From the NCBI GenBank assembly GCA_003116975.1, contig BGKB01000032.1:310001-374000 (forward strand): a stretch of DNA of 64,000 nt. The letters are read 5' to 3'. Every line of letters begins with the position of its first letter. Positions within the stretch are counted from its first letter, which is position 1. Under the pieces are notes generated by a model, which searched no databases, was not told where the DNA came from, and saw nothing but the letters and a program-made list of their open reading frames with translations. A program made the position numbers and the translations under genes. Source of the stretch: Aurantiochytrium sp. KH105. Taxonomy: Eukaryota > Sar > Bigyra > Thraustochytrida > Thraustochytriidae. Shown here one piece after another: positions 30,120 to 39,724 of this stretch.

Positions 30120-31493
30120 ATGGCACGCGATGGCTTCTCTCTACTATCCGGTGGGAGGCAGGCGCTTGCCATCGTGATCGCGTTGAGCGTTTTAGCTTTC
30201 ATCAGCACGAATCGAATGGTCTGGATCGCCGAGCCGCTACGCCATCATGAGCCAGATGGCCTAAACATGTTGCAAGAGTCACCGCAAGAACATACTGAAG
30301 TGTCACCTCCCGTATCACTCCATTCGGCCCCACTTGTAGTGAAGTCTTCAGCGCAGCCGCAGGAACTCGAGCCTGAGACCGTAGAAAGCGTAATAGAGAC
30401 TCGCGTGAAAAAAGAAGACGTGGAAGAGCTCGAGTCCATCCCCACGCAGACGGAAAGCAACGGCAGGATTTCAATGCCAAGGCCAACGCCAAGGCCAACG
30501 AAAAGTATGACGCAACTTGCAACAGCCGCCTCAAAACCGAGCGTGACGCGGCGGCCAACGAAAAAGCCGACTCGTCCCGCAACAGCGGCTCCGACGCGAG
30601 CCTTGGACCCAGATCTACCGCCTGAATGCGGGACTCCACTTCACTTTCTAGACAAGAGACACAGAAAGGGGCCCGTGGCCTTCGCATCCTTCCCAGGGTC
30701 GGGAAATACCTGGATCCGGCACGTCATCCAACAGGGCACTCGTTTGTATACGGGAAGCATGTACAACGATCGCCATCTTCATTACGGTGGTTTCCTGGGC
30801 GAAAAGACACGAGACAGGACTGTGGTCGCTATCAAGACACACTTTCCGTGCAAGAACTGCTGGATGGTGGATCGAGAAAATTATCGCCCTGTCAAGGCGA
30901 CTGGAGATATTCCGAAAGCCACGCATGCGATTTATATGCTGAGGAGCCCGTTTGATGCTTTGCTTGCGGAGTTCAATCGCTTGTATTCTGGAAGCCACAC
31001 GGGGAGCTCAAGCGCTTCCAGCTTCCAAGGATCGAGATGGGCGAACTTTGTACAGCTAAAGGGCGAAAGTTGGGCTTTTCACGCGAACTACTGGCTTTCC
31101 CAAAAGGACGGATCAGTGGAGAATCTCTGGCGTGATGAAAGGGGAATACCTGTCTATCTTTATTACTTTGAAAACCTCGTGAGCAACTTCAAAACAGAGG
31201 TTGTGCAGATCCTGCAGCAATTACGATCAATCCAGGGCGAGGAAAATTTGCCTGCGCCCGAGATTGGTTTGCAATGCGTTTTGCACGAGCGGGATGGCAA
31301 CTTTAAGCGCAAGGCAGGCAAAATCTTCAATCCCTACACAGCCGAGCAAGTCGAGTACATTTGCGAGATTAGTCGAAGATTTTGGAACGAAGAGGTCTGG
31401 GGACCATGCAACGGCCAGCTTCAGAAAGAACGCAAGCTGACGACATCTCGCCTCCCCATCGACATGCAAAATAATACGCAAGATGAAACATAG
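30120..31493 (+). CDS. Type II membrane sulfotransferase-like protein (WSCD type)
   Basis: 457 residues from ATG 30120; the frame upstream has only TTG. A signal-anchor helix lies at about 15-29 (ALAIVIALSVLAFIS), followed by a Pro/Thr/Lys-rich stem to about 175, so the enzyme should face the Golgi lumen. The catalytic part shows the two PAPS-binding motifs of sulfotransferases: the 5'-phosphosulfate loop AFASFPGSGNTWIRHVI near 187-203 and the 3'-phosphate motif YMLRSPFDALLAEFNR from 272. IKTHFPC and YYFENLVSN between and after them also match. The spacing resembles WSC-domain sulfotransferases (WSCD), but no WSC domain is present. It likely sulfates an exported glycan or protein; the substrate is unknown. 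It converges on DCAF7 with a 168-bp gap. Confidence 0.85.
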   Translation: MARDGFSLLSGGRQALAIVIALSVLAFISTNRMVWIAEPLRHHEPDGLNMLQESPQEHTEVSPPVSLHSAPLVVKSSAQPQELEPETVESVIETRVKKEDVEELESIPTQTESNGRISMPRPTPRPTKSMTQLATAASKPSVTRRPTKKPTRPATAAPTRALDPDLPPECGTPLHFLDKRHRKGPVAFASFPGSGNTWIRHVIQQGTRLYTGSMYNDRHLHYGGFLGEKTRDRTVVAIKTHFPCKNCWMVDRENYRPVKATGDIPKATHAIYMLRSPFDALLAEFNRLYSGSHTGSSSASSFQGSRWANFVQLKGESWAFHANYWLSQKDGSVENLWRDERGIPVYLYYFENLVSNFKTEVVQILQQLRSIQGEENLPAPEIGLQCVLHERDGNFKRKAGKIFNPYTAEQVEYICEISRRFWNEEVWGPCNGQLQKERKLTTSRLPIDMQNNTQDET

Positions 31494-31661
31494 TCGTAGA
31501 AAAGGGGAGCCAGAAGTGCTCCAACATTAAGGCTGCCGGTGCACCTAAGAGTGCGCACCCCAAAAGTGTGCTGGAGTTGAATGATAGAGTTACGAATACA
31601 AATGTGCAAAAGCTTGGCGAGACCTGTTCCCCTTGCTCTCTTCCTCTCTCTCTCTCTGTGT

Positions 31662-32657
31662 CTAGACGCGAAGAATTTGAACCTTGTCGTCAAAGCCGAT
31701 GCCGACCCAATCCGGAGTTGCACTGGACCACTGAAGATTATTGATGAAAGAGTCAGCCTTGTAGGCAAGAATCGGCTCGTCGATCTCACGAGGCAAGGTC
31801 GAAAGTTCCCAAATGAGCGCCTGTGAATCCTCGCCAACTGTGCAAATATGGCACGAGGAGTGAGGGGCCCACGCAAGCGCATTGACCGCGCCTCCGTGGC
31901 CGTTGAGTTCCGCGTACGGTTTGCAAGGGAGACGCTTGTCGAGAATGATCGTCTTGTTGCTGTTCAAGGCAACAAATGCGAGAAAGTTGGAGTCCTGTTT
32001 GTTCCAGGCGAGACGAAGCAAGGACTGGCGGCTCGAGTCGTCGTCGTAAATAATGACAGAGCGCTCCATGTGTCGCAAGTCAAAGGTGCGGATGGAGCCA
32101 TCGGCGCTGGCGGTTGCGAACACGTTGCGATCTCGTGTCGCCCAGGCAATATCGTAGACCTCCTCATCATGCGCGATAAGCTGGGCCTTGACACGCTGTG
32201 TCTCTACATCCCAGACTGTAGCCGTGGTATCAATGCTCGAGGTCGCAACGACATTGAGGTCGACCTGGTTCCAGTCGAGAGAGGTGAGGGGCGCGCAATA
32301 ATCGTTGGTCTTGCTGTTGTTCAAGGTACACAGAGGCTGAACGCCGTCGCCATCAGAGTTCATTTGCCAAATTCGCAAATAGTCACCCGTCGTTGCGAGC
32401 ATGTCTTTTGTCGTAGAATTTGGATCGGGGACCCAGCTGATCTTGGTTGTGGGGTACGGGTGATCAAACCCCGCCTTTTGCACAAAGTCGTCCTTCTCCT
32501 CATCATACTGAACAATATGGACCTGGTTCGTGTACTCTTGTCGGAAAGAGCCCACGGCAAACCTGAACTTGAACGGCTCATGCTTTCTTTCTGAAAAGGC
32601 CAGCGCGTATGCATTCCACGGCGCCGTGTACGTGTAAATCTCTCGTTTCTTCGTCAT
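31662..32657 (-). CDS. DCAF7: DCAF7/WDR68 (AN11/TTG1 family) WD40 protein
   Basis: 331 residues, the normal family size (about 340). One seven-bladed WD40 propeller fills the protein. Near-diagnostic stretches are the N-terminal YTYTAPWNAYALAFSER, LTSLDWNQVDLNVVATSSID and VYDIAWATRDRNVFATASAD. The C-terminus ends in DWVGIGFDDKVQILRV. In animals it scaffolds DYRK1/HIPK kinases and is a DDB1-CUL4 receptor; in plants TTG1 works with MYB-bHLH factors. Here it is intronless and in tandem with histone H1 (both minus), with a 1.5-kb GC-rich promoter region upstream. High identity to the family is apparent by eye. Confidence 0.95.
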   Translation of the reverse strand: MTKKREIYTYTAPWNAYALAFSERKHEPFKFRFAVGSFRQEYTNQVHIVQYDEEKDDFVQKAGFDHPYPTTKISWVPDPNSTTKDMLATTGDYLRIWQMNSDGDGVQPLCTLNNSKTNDYCAPLTSLDWNQVDLNVVATSSIDTTATVWDVETQRVKAQLIAHDEEVYDIAWATRDRNVFATASADGSIRTFDLRHMERSVIIYDDDSSRQSLLRLAWNKQDSNFLAFVALNSNKTIILDKRLPCKPYAELNGHGGAVNALAWAPHSSCHICTVGEDSQALIWELSTLPREIDEPILAYKADSFINNLQWSSATPDWVGIGFDDKVQILRV

Positions 32658-34138
32658 GGTGTATGGAAGAATGCGTCAGCCGAGTACCCACGCGGGGTTT
32701 GTCGCTACACGGCGCTGCGCAGCGCGACGCTGCGCCTTTCGTCGGGCCCTTCTCGCGGCGCGCGTGAGGCCCCGAACTCGGGCCTCGGACTTGACTCGAC
32801 TTGACTTGCCTTGCCGTGACCTCCGTCCGCGCGGTCTGGTCCAGACTCGCTGCGCGGGCCGGGCAGGCCGCGCCACCGGAGCCCGCTCGGCAACGGGCCG
32901 CCGGCCGCGTGCGCGTACGCGCGTATGCGAGTCCGCGTCCGTCCGCGTCCGCCTGTTCGCGTGCTCGATCCCTGTTCTGGCTGGTCTCGTCTCGGATCGC
33001 GTTCGCCGCCAGGGGCGAGCGCTCGAGCGCGCGGGCCGGGCCTCGGCGAGCAGCGAGCGGCGAGGCGCGCGCGCGCACGCGAGTCCGCGCAGCTGGTCGA
33101 CGGACTGGAGGTGGTCGCGCCTGGCGGCGAGCAAGCTGGCAGGCAAGCAAGCAAGCACGCAGGCAGGCGATAGCGATTTGGCTTTTTCCATGCGTGTCCC
33201 CCTTGTTCCTGTATGGTATACTACGTGTGAGTCGCGTGATGAGTCAGAACGCTTTCTTTCCGTCGGCGGTGTTTTTCAAGGGCAAATGGTGTGGTCGGCG
33301 AGCTCGAAAGCTTGCGTGTGGCATGCGGTTCGGTCGCGCGGCTCTGCCCTGAGACAGAGCGATGTTTCTCTTCGCCAACACGAGGTAGGAAACAAGCAGT
33401 AAGACCGTCATGAAGTAAAGAAATTTTGTTCTTTCTTCGAAGAGGACAGTTGGATGAACGTTGATCATCCCGATCGATCGATACGCGGCGCCAGGACACC
33501 CGCTGCAGCCGGCACGACTCCAATGGTCGCACGGACTGCACGTGTAGAAAAGGCTGTTGACTCCTTTTGCTAACTACCAAGTTCCTGTCGTTCGACAAGG
33601 ACCACTCTGTGACGTCGTAATGTTCGTGCGTGCTCGCAGATCAAGAAAGTCTCGATTGATAGACGTGAATGAAGAGCTCGTGTGGTTTTATTTATTTATT
33701 GTAGTAGATTGGTGCAGAAGGGGAAGAAGAAGGACAACCCGCCGGCCCATCCAAGACGTTGCCACATTGGTTTCGCTCCATTGCCATTGTCTTGCTGTAT
33801 GCCCGCCGCAAGAGCGGCAAGTGTTGCCAGATAGGTAGTTAAAAACGAAAAGAAGGAAGCGGCCGAGGGCGTCGGTCTTCTTCGAGGACGCAGAAAAGGG
33901 TATGTATTAGGTCCTTTGGGGCTCATTCAATGGGTATGCGTATTCGTATTCGTATCGATGGGTTGGTTGCTTGCTTGCTTTGGGATGGGTTACTGGGGTT
34001 CATGCGTCCATTTTCCGTTGTTTGGCGTCAAGTGCTTGCATGTTTGCTTGCCCTGCAATGCGAGGAGAAGAAGAAAGAAAGAGATGAAGGCTGCTCGCCT
34101 GCTCGCTGTTGCGGGGCTCGCGCGTAAGGTGTGCCAAT
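32658..34138. promoter_or_regulatory. DCAF7 upstream region and H1 3' flank
   Basis: Bases 32700-33130 are GC-rich, dense in CGCG and alternating purine-pyrimidine (GCGCGTACGCGCGTATGCG near 32905), and probably hold the DCAF7 promoter. A GCAA/GGCA tract lies at 33137-33165. Bases 33200-34138 are AT-balanced and include the H1 3' flank. I did not find the animal-type histone 3' stem-loop. Confidence 0.4.
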
Positions 34139-34657
34139 TTACTTGGCAGCAGCGGCGGGAGCTGCCTTGGGCTTCTTGGCGGTAGGCTTCTTGGCGGCAG
34201 CGGGCTTCTTGGTAGCAGGCTTCTTGGCGGCGGCAGGCTTCTTGGCAGCGTCAGCCTTGGGCTTCTTGGCGGCGGCGGGCTTCTTGGCAGCGTCCGCCTT
34301 GGGCTTCTTGGTGGCTGACGCCTTCTTGGTGGCCGAGGCCGGCTTCTTGGCAGCGACCTTCTTCTTGGGGGTCGTTGCTCCGGCAGCCTTGGGCTTCTTG
34401 GCGGCGGCAGGCTTCTTGGCGGCCTTGGGCTTCTTGGCAGCGGCAGGCTTCTTGGCGGCCTTGGCAGTCTTGGACACCTTGTAGTGTCCGCCGTTCTTGA
34501 GCAGGACACCGGACTCCACACCGGTCCGAAGGGCCTTGTTCAGAAAATGGTACTTCTCCTTGGGCACGTCCAATGCGGACTTGAGCGCCGGCAGCGTCGA
34601 GCCCTTGCGCTCCTCGGACTTGTTAATCACCTCCACGACCTGATCGAGAAGCGTCAT
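34139..34657 (-). CDS. Histone H1 (linker histone)
   Basis: 172 residues; ATG 34657 is the first Met in frame. The winged-helix globular domain starts almost at residue 1 (LLDQVVEVINKSEERKGSTL, then LKSALDVPKEKYHFLNKALR) and ends near residue 65 with GVLLKNGGHYKVSKTAK. The remainder is a basic tail of AAKKPAAAKKPKA-type repeats. Typical H1 has an N-terminal tail of 20-40 residues, absent here. It binds linker DNA at the nucleosome dyad and compacts chromatin. Tail repeats are encoded by related 12-15-bp units, so length polymorphism is likely. Its upstream region carries two tandem copies of the 18-bp element also found near kinesin-13. Confidence 0.94.
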   Translation of the reverse strand: MTLLDQVVEVINKSEERKGSTLPALKSALDVPKEKYHFLNKALRTGVESGVLLKNGGHYKVSKTAKAAKKPAAAKKPKAAKKPAAAKKPKAAGATTPKKKVAAKKPASATKKASATKKPKADAAKKPAAAKKPKADAAKKPAAAKKPATKKPAAAKKPTAKKPKAAPAAAAK

Positions 34658-35220
34658 CTTGCTTGTGTGTTGTTGTTTTTTCCTGTGTCGCCCAAGCGCG
34701 CGCGGAGAAACAAGGAAAAGAAAAGCGTCGCCGCGAACGTTCGCCAAAAGTCAGTTCTCGCTGTCCTCCTGCATTCCTCCCGCCGCGCTCCTCTCCGCGG
34801 CTCGCACGGCCGCTCCCCGCCCGCTCCCCGCGCCTCTCCGCGCCCCGCGCGCCCTCCTCGCCGCCCTCCTGCGCGCGCGCGGCCGCCGAGAAGGCCGCCA
34901 AAGACGCGTCGCGCGCCTTCTTCCCCGCCATTTCCCCTCCATCATCCCCTTCTCCATCGCCCCATCTCTCCCGCCCGCGCCGCCGCCTCGCGGGCGGCGC
35001 GCAGGGCAGAGCAGCGCAGAGCGCAGCGCGGCGGCGAGCGCGGCGGCGAGCGCGGGCGCGGGCGCGGGCACGTACCTGTCGGGCCGGGGCGAGCGGGCTC
35101 GGCTTGGGCGGCGGAGCTTGCTTGGGCTTGCTTGCGTGCGTGCCTGTTAAGACTTTGTTGGGCGCCGCGAGGGCGCGGCGGCGCGGGAGGGGAGCGCGGC
35201 CGCGAAGGGGCGCGAGCAGG

Positions 35221-35299
35221 GGCGGGAAAAAAGGGCGGCCGCCGCGCCGCGCAAGTGCGGAATGCGCCGCCGCAAGTGGGGAATGCGCCGCCGCAAGTG
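35221..35299. promoter_or_regulatory. Tandem CGCAAGTG/ATGCGC elements plus E2F-like site upstream of H1
   Basis: CGCAAGTGCGGAATGCGC at 35250-35267 and CGCAAGTGGGGAATGCGC at 35271-35288, with a third CGCAAGTG half-site at 35292-35299. The spacing is exactly 21 bp, about two helical turns, so bound factors would sit on one face. GGCGGGAAAA at 35221-35230 (TTTTCCCGCC on the other strand) matches the E2F consensus. The cluster is about 590-630 bp upstream of the H1 ATG. Confidence 0.55.
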
Positions 35300-35691
35300 C
35301 CGCGCAGCGCCGCCGGCCGCCGAGGGAAAAAAAGCGCCACTGGGCGCCCGCCAGGGGGACGCCGCCGGCGGCGGAAAGCGCTGCGGGGGGGATGTGGGGG
35401 AGAGCGCGCCGCCGACGCAGAGGGGAGGGGAAAATCGCCGCCGCGGCAGCCTGAGAGGGCGTCGCTGCGGGGGGATGCTGGTTCTGCAGCCAGTGGCCGG
35501 AGGGGGCGAAACGGTAAAGATACTGGCGGTTTGCAGGGACGGATACACGACAGTGGAGAGGGAGACAACCTTGCGTTAGTGGGCGCTAACGGTGATTAAG
35601 AGGCCGGTGGTTGGCCTGTTTCATTTTGTCAAGGTGGTTGGGATGAATGATGCTGGTCAAGTACCTGGCCAAAGTCGCGCTTGCGCAGGTT

Positions 35692-35740
35692 GTTGCTGCT
35701 GGTGCTGCTGGTGTTGGTGCTGGTGCTGGTGCTGCTGATG
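35692..35740. repeat. (GGTGCT)n-like trinucleotide repeat
   Basis: TGG/TGC trinucleotides alternate in an imperfect tract. It lies in non-coding DNA between the H1 and VWA8-like genes. Confidence 0.8.
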
Positions 35741-35957
35741 GATGAGTGATGATGTTCGCGTCTGCACTGCAGGAAAAGAAAAGAAAAGGAAAGAAAAGAG
35801 ACCATCTGGAGCCATGACAGTGCATGACGCACACGAGGCCATGTTTGCTTGCAGGTACGCGCGCCGCCGTGACATCATGTTGTGAGCCTGGAGTATGAAG
35901 AGCGAGGCCTGGGCGGTTAGTTTAGGATGGGTGGGTTGGTGGTTGAGTGGTCATGGT

Positions 35958-35996
35958 GGGTAGGTAGGTGGGTGGGTGGGTGAGTGGGAGGGCGGG
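35958..35996 (+). other. G-rich tract with G-quadruplex potential
   Basis: Seven GGG runs separated by short loops (GGGTGGGTGGGTGAGTGGGAGGGCGGG at the right end, in part) satisfy the standard four-run quadruplex pattern on the + strand. It lies in the long spacer upstream of H1. Confidence 0.6.
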
Positions 35997-36416
35997 TTCT
36001 AGGCACCTCGTAAGCGGATATCTACGAGACTGGCCTCTCACGCCTGTACGACCCGGCCGCCGACTTTAAGGGAGTGCTTACTTTACTGTGAAGCCAAGCT
36101 CGCAAGGAAGCGGCTCGGGTCAAGGTATGGAGGGGTCGTTCGATTCCTCCTTTATCGGCATCCGGCAAGGCCCAGAAGCCAGCAAGATGGAGTTGCTGGG
36201 GCGCGGTGAAAAAAAAAACAAAGAGACTGATGCCCAGCAAGTCAAGTCGAGCCTTACGCGCAAGACGTGACAAGACATGGCAAAACAAGACAAGGCGTGC
36301 CGAGATCACTACGCCTAAGGTCCTAGGCCCTATCATCATCGTCATCAACACCACCATTATCATCATAGTATATATATATTCCCAGAGATTGGCCTGGAGA
36401 GCCCTTCCGGAAAAAC

Positions 36417-39302
36417 CTAAGGAGAGACGACATTGGTAATGAGAATCTCACGAAAGACACTCGGGAGCTTGCCCATGTCCAGCAGGACGTGACCCCGACC
36501 CGGAGGTAGCTCACGCTGGAGTCGATGCGCCTCCTCGCCAAAAGACGCAATGAAGAGCGCATGCGCCTCAACATCAGGCGAAGCAATGAGGCGGCGCCCA
36601 AGTTCAGAGGCCGCGATACCATAACGACGCAAATTCGCGTCGCTCACGACAATCACCAGCTTCTGGTCCGCGTCCTCCTCATCAACCGCCTTGATGGCCG
36701 CCTCGGTGCCCTCCAGCGTCATGTCTCCAGACCAGCAAAATTGAGAATGCGCAATCATGTGCTGACACACACGGAGACGATCCTTGCGTGTTCGTGGAGG
36801 GTTCCCGAATTTGACGAGCTGGATCGCCTCGCTTTCGCCCGAATGACCCACGATAGAGTACTTGTAGCGATCCGCAAAAGGCTCCAAGGCCTCCATGATC
36901 ATCACCGCCAGCTCACACTCTCTGCGCAGACGGCCGTCCTGCGAGTTAAAGCGGTACATCGACCCGCTGCAGTCCAAAAGGAACAAGAGCCGCTTCGGAA
37001 GCTCTTGCGCCTCCCCCGGCGTAGGGTCGCGCACCCCGCGACGCTTGTAGACTAGACGCTCACCGAGGGCGCAGTCAACGAGCTTGGAGTCGTCGAGCTC
37101 GCCAAAAGTCTCGTTCTTGAGCCATTCCCGCTCCTGCTTCTTCTTTTCCGCAGCGTCCAGGACCACGCGCAACTGCGAGATTTCCTGCTCCACGTTGCTC
37201 AGAAATGTCGCGTACTGATCATGCTCGTCCTCGCTCATTTCGATCTCCTGCAGTCGCTCGGCAAAGGCCTTACGGTTCAACTCCCGCGCCTGCTGTCGCG
37301 TTGCCTCGTCGACTTCGGCCTTGGCGGCTTCGGTGACTTGGTGGACCGGGTGACCCTTGTCAAGTCTGTAGGGACCGCCGCGACCTCCGAGTCCAGCCGT
37401 GTTGCTGCCGCCCGTACCACCAGCCCAAGTGTTTCCGCCAACGTGCGGGGTGTTCTCTGGGTCTTCCTTGCCGTGCTTGGGTGACTCTACCTTGGGCGGG
37501 TTGGCGGAAAGCCCACCCGCACCACCCTGCACAGAGAGCTCCAAAAGACCGCCCCCGGTGTTGTCGATGCTTACGGCCGTCGCACTCGTGGCATTCGAAG
37601 GGAGACCATGCATCTCCATCCATTGCGCGAGATCGCGAGTCATTGCATCGTGATCGACCTGATACAGACGCAGGACTGCGTGCGGGCCTTGGCGCTGCAT
37701 GGTAACCAGCTCGCCTTCGTTCGTCTCAGCTAGGGTGACCCAATCAAGCGAGGCATCCTCGTTACCGTTCTCATTCGCAGTTCCGCGCAACTCCACGGGC
37801 GTGATTGTCTTGACAAGATTGCGATCCTCATCGACCAGACGAATGACTACTCCATCCTTGGGCGACGACTTGTTGCTGCTATCCGACCGCGAAGAACCTG
37901 CTTGCAAAACCAGGGCGACCTGACTTGTATGGTGTAAGGGCTGGGCAAGGCGCACCTCTTGCTCGAGGTCAAAGTCGACGTCGGCCTGAGTTGGCGTTTC
38001 GGGCACTTGCTCGCTTGTGAGAGAGTTCGTCTCTTGTCCCTTGGATTCTTTCCCCTTGTACTTCTTTTTGATTTTCTGCCCCCCACGTAAAGTGTCCTTC
38101 TCCTCGTCGACTGTGGACATTTTCGGGATCGTCAGAAGCCTTGCTGTACGCGCGTCATCGGGGTCCTCGCAAACGCGTTGAAGGATCGCAAGGGGGTGCG
38201 CCAACGTCGGATGTTGACGAGCCCCATGGATCGCTACTGCGCGATCCGAGTCTACTGTCTCTAGAGACTTCATGACGGCCCCCGCTACGCCGGGAAAGTC
38301 GAGCGAGTCCAACGAGGAGAGTGCCTCTTGCAACGACAGTTTGCGCTTAGCAATGGGTTGGATATTGTATGCGTAGCCGGTCGGCTGGTTGGCGTCTTCG
38401 GAGCGTGCAATCCATGCCGCCTCGGGCGTCTTGTCATCTGCAGTGAGATCTTCGATTTCGGCGAGCCATAGGTCGCGTGTACAGAGGACGAGGTTACGGG
38501 CGAGAACTCCATCAGGAAGGTGCACCCGGGACATTGCGGGAAAACTGCGGTCCGGCATAGACTCGAGGACATCGATACAGGGTGTCCCCAAGGGCCCACC
38601 ATCGACGACCAAGAGACCTTGGTGCGCCAGTCCGCTCAGCATGCGCGGCTTGAGAGCACGACGTTTTTCCTTGTCTGAGCCGTGATCAAAGAAGTGGCGA
38701 AAAAAACCGCCCGAGTGCGCCTCTTCCTCGCCAAAATCGATGGCGCCATGCGCGGTGGAAAAGGGGTTGGGCATCTCTGGCACGTTGAGCACACGGACCT
38801 CACCGCCATTGGGCGACATAAACACGAGAGTCCGCAGATTGGGGAGAAACATGGCAAGCTCTTCAGAGCCAAAGGCAGCGAGTTCCGGTTTGTTGGCATT
38901 GTACGGGAGGACTTCGTCGAGATGGAGCCACGAGCGCGAAGGCGTCTTGCCGTGCGCCTCGGCGGAAGGACCGAGATTCCAGAACGAGTGCACGCCAATG
39001 GGGGACTCTGTGAGGACATGGATACCGCCGGCTGCACAGGCCATGTCCACGGCGCGCTGCCAGCTCGACTGCACGGGAATCTGCCACCGCGTGCGTTCCT
39101 CTGTAAAGTGCTGTAAGCGCGCCTGGTCGGGCGCGAAGCGCTCCTTGGTCGCGTTCGGGACCCTGCCCTTGTACAATCTCCCGTCCACCGACACCTTGTC
39201 CACGCGACAGGGTCCGGCCCACGTGCTCAGCGCGCGGCGCGCCCGTGTCGCGCCATCGCCGCCGCGCAGTCGCCGTCGCAGCCCCAACGCAGTGATCGTC
39301 AT
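36417..39302 (-). CDS. VWA8-like mitochondrial protein lacking the AAA+ half
   Basis: 961 residues; the start is ATG 39302, since an in-frame stop lies three codons upstream. The N-terminus is a typical mitochondrial presequence (LGLRRRLRGGDGATRARRAL). Residues about 50-330 contain segments such as SEELAMFLPNLRTLVFMSP that resemble the C-terminal half of VWA8. A Lys/Asp linker follows, then Gly-rich GGNTWAGGTGGSNTAGLGGR near 630, a coiled coil (about 680-740) and a von Willebrand A domain at about 770-955. The VWA metal site is complete: DCSGS, a Thr in SGDMTLEGT, and Asp in VVSDAN. Full VWA8 is about 1,900 residues with dynein-like AAA+ modules first; these are absent here and in the flanking DNA. 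Function unknown. Confidence 0.82.
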   Translation of the reverse strand: MTITALGLRRRLRGGDGATRARRALSTWAGPCRVDKVSVDGRLYKGRVPNATKERFAPDQARLQHFTEERTRWQIPVQSSWQRAVDMACAAGGIHVLTESPIGVHSFWNLGPSAEAHGKTPSRSWLHLDEVLPYNANKPELAAFGSEELAMFLPNLRTLVFMSPNGGEVRVLNVPEMPNPFSTAHGAIDFGEEEAHSGGFFRHFFDHGSDKEKRRALKPRMLSGLAHQGLLVVDGGPLGTPCIDVLESMPDRSFPAMSRVHLPDGVLARNLVLCTRDLWLAEIEDLTADDKTPEAAWIARSEDANQPTGYAYNIQPIAKRKLSLQEALSSLDSLDFPGVAGAVMKSLETVDSDRAVAIHGARQHPTLAHPLAILQRVCEDPDDARTARLLTIPKMSTVDEEKDTLRGGQKIKKKYKGKESKGQETNSLTSEQVPETPTQADVDFDLEQEVRLAQPLHHTSQVALVLQAGSSRSDSSNKSSPKDGVVIRLVDEDRNLVKTITPVELRGTANENGNEDASLDWVTLAETNEGELVTMQRQGPHAVLRLYQVDHDAMTRDLAQWMEMHGLPSNATSATAVSIDNTGGGLLELSVQGGAGGLSANPPKVESPKHGKEDPENTPHVGGNTWAGGTGGSNTAGLGGRGGPYRLDKGHPVHQVTEAAKAEVDEATRQQARELNRKAFAERLQEIEMSEDEHDQYATFLSNVEQEISQLRVVLDAAEKKKQEREWLKNETFGELDDSKLVDCALGERLVYKRRGVRDPTPGEAQELPKRLLFLLDCSGSMYRFNSQDGRLRRECELAVMIMEALEPFADRYKYSIVGHSGESEAIQLVKFGNPPRTRKDRLRVCQHMIAHSQFCWSGDMTLEGTEAAIKAVDEEDADQKLVIVVSDANLRRYGIAASELGRRLIASPDVEAHALFIASFGEEAHRLQRELPPGRGHVLLDMGKLPSVFREILITNVVSP

Positions 39303-39724
39303 CCTCACTCACCTTGAGCGTGTTCTGGTGGATTACCGAGGACAGGAAAGAAAAGAAAGAAGGTTATGGTGGTGACGGTCAAGAGCGGACAAGGAGGAAA
39401 GCAACAAAGCAGCAGTCAAAAGAGCAACCAATGCGTGAAGTAATCCTTTTGACTTGCTCGTACGAACATGAAGAAGGGACTTCCATAGTACAGTTATCGT
39501 AGCGTAGCGTGTGAGATTTGCTAACAAAGGTCAGGATATTGTCGAGCTGCAACGTGATGGTGGCGAGTGCAAGAGCTCTGCTCTGTCCGGATTGTCTGTC
39601 TCTCAAACTGTGAGATCTTTTAGGCGGATTGATCGATCCTCGGGGTGCCGTCTTTCCCGGATATCCAACTCCTAAAAAAAATGGCAAACATCATTTCACA
39701 GGCAACACGAAGGTCCTCGTGAGT
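39303..39724. other. Short intergenic region
   Basis: It is the upstream flank of the VWA8-like gene and the 3' flank of the ZnF-UBP gene, both on the minus strand. Composition is AT-balanced and no element or frame stands out. A GTGAGT six bases before the ATG looks like a splice donor, but no partner was found. Confidence 0.4.

Larger units (their letters stand above)
34658..36416. promoter_or_regulatory. Histone H1 upstream region and VWA8-like 3' flank
   Basis: Bases 34770-35500 are extremely GC-rich and include the motif cluster at 35250-35299. Bases 35640-36000 hold a GGTGCT tract and a G-rich tract (both listed). Bases 36060-36416 are AT-rich with ATCATCATC and TATATATATA runs, probably the 3' flank of the downstream minus-strand gene. 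Large frames here are compositional. Confidence 0.4.

Noticed and set aside
39303-39330. Splice-donor-like GTGAGT before the VWA8-like ATG
   Set aside because: No exon with coding character lies upstream, and the ATG downstream begins a good presequence directly.
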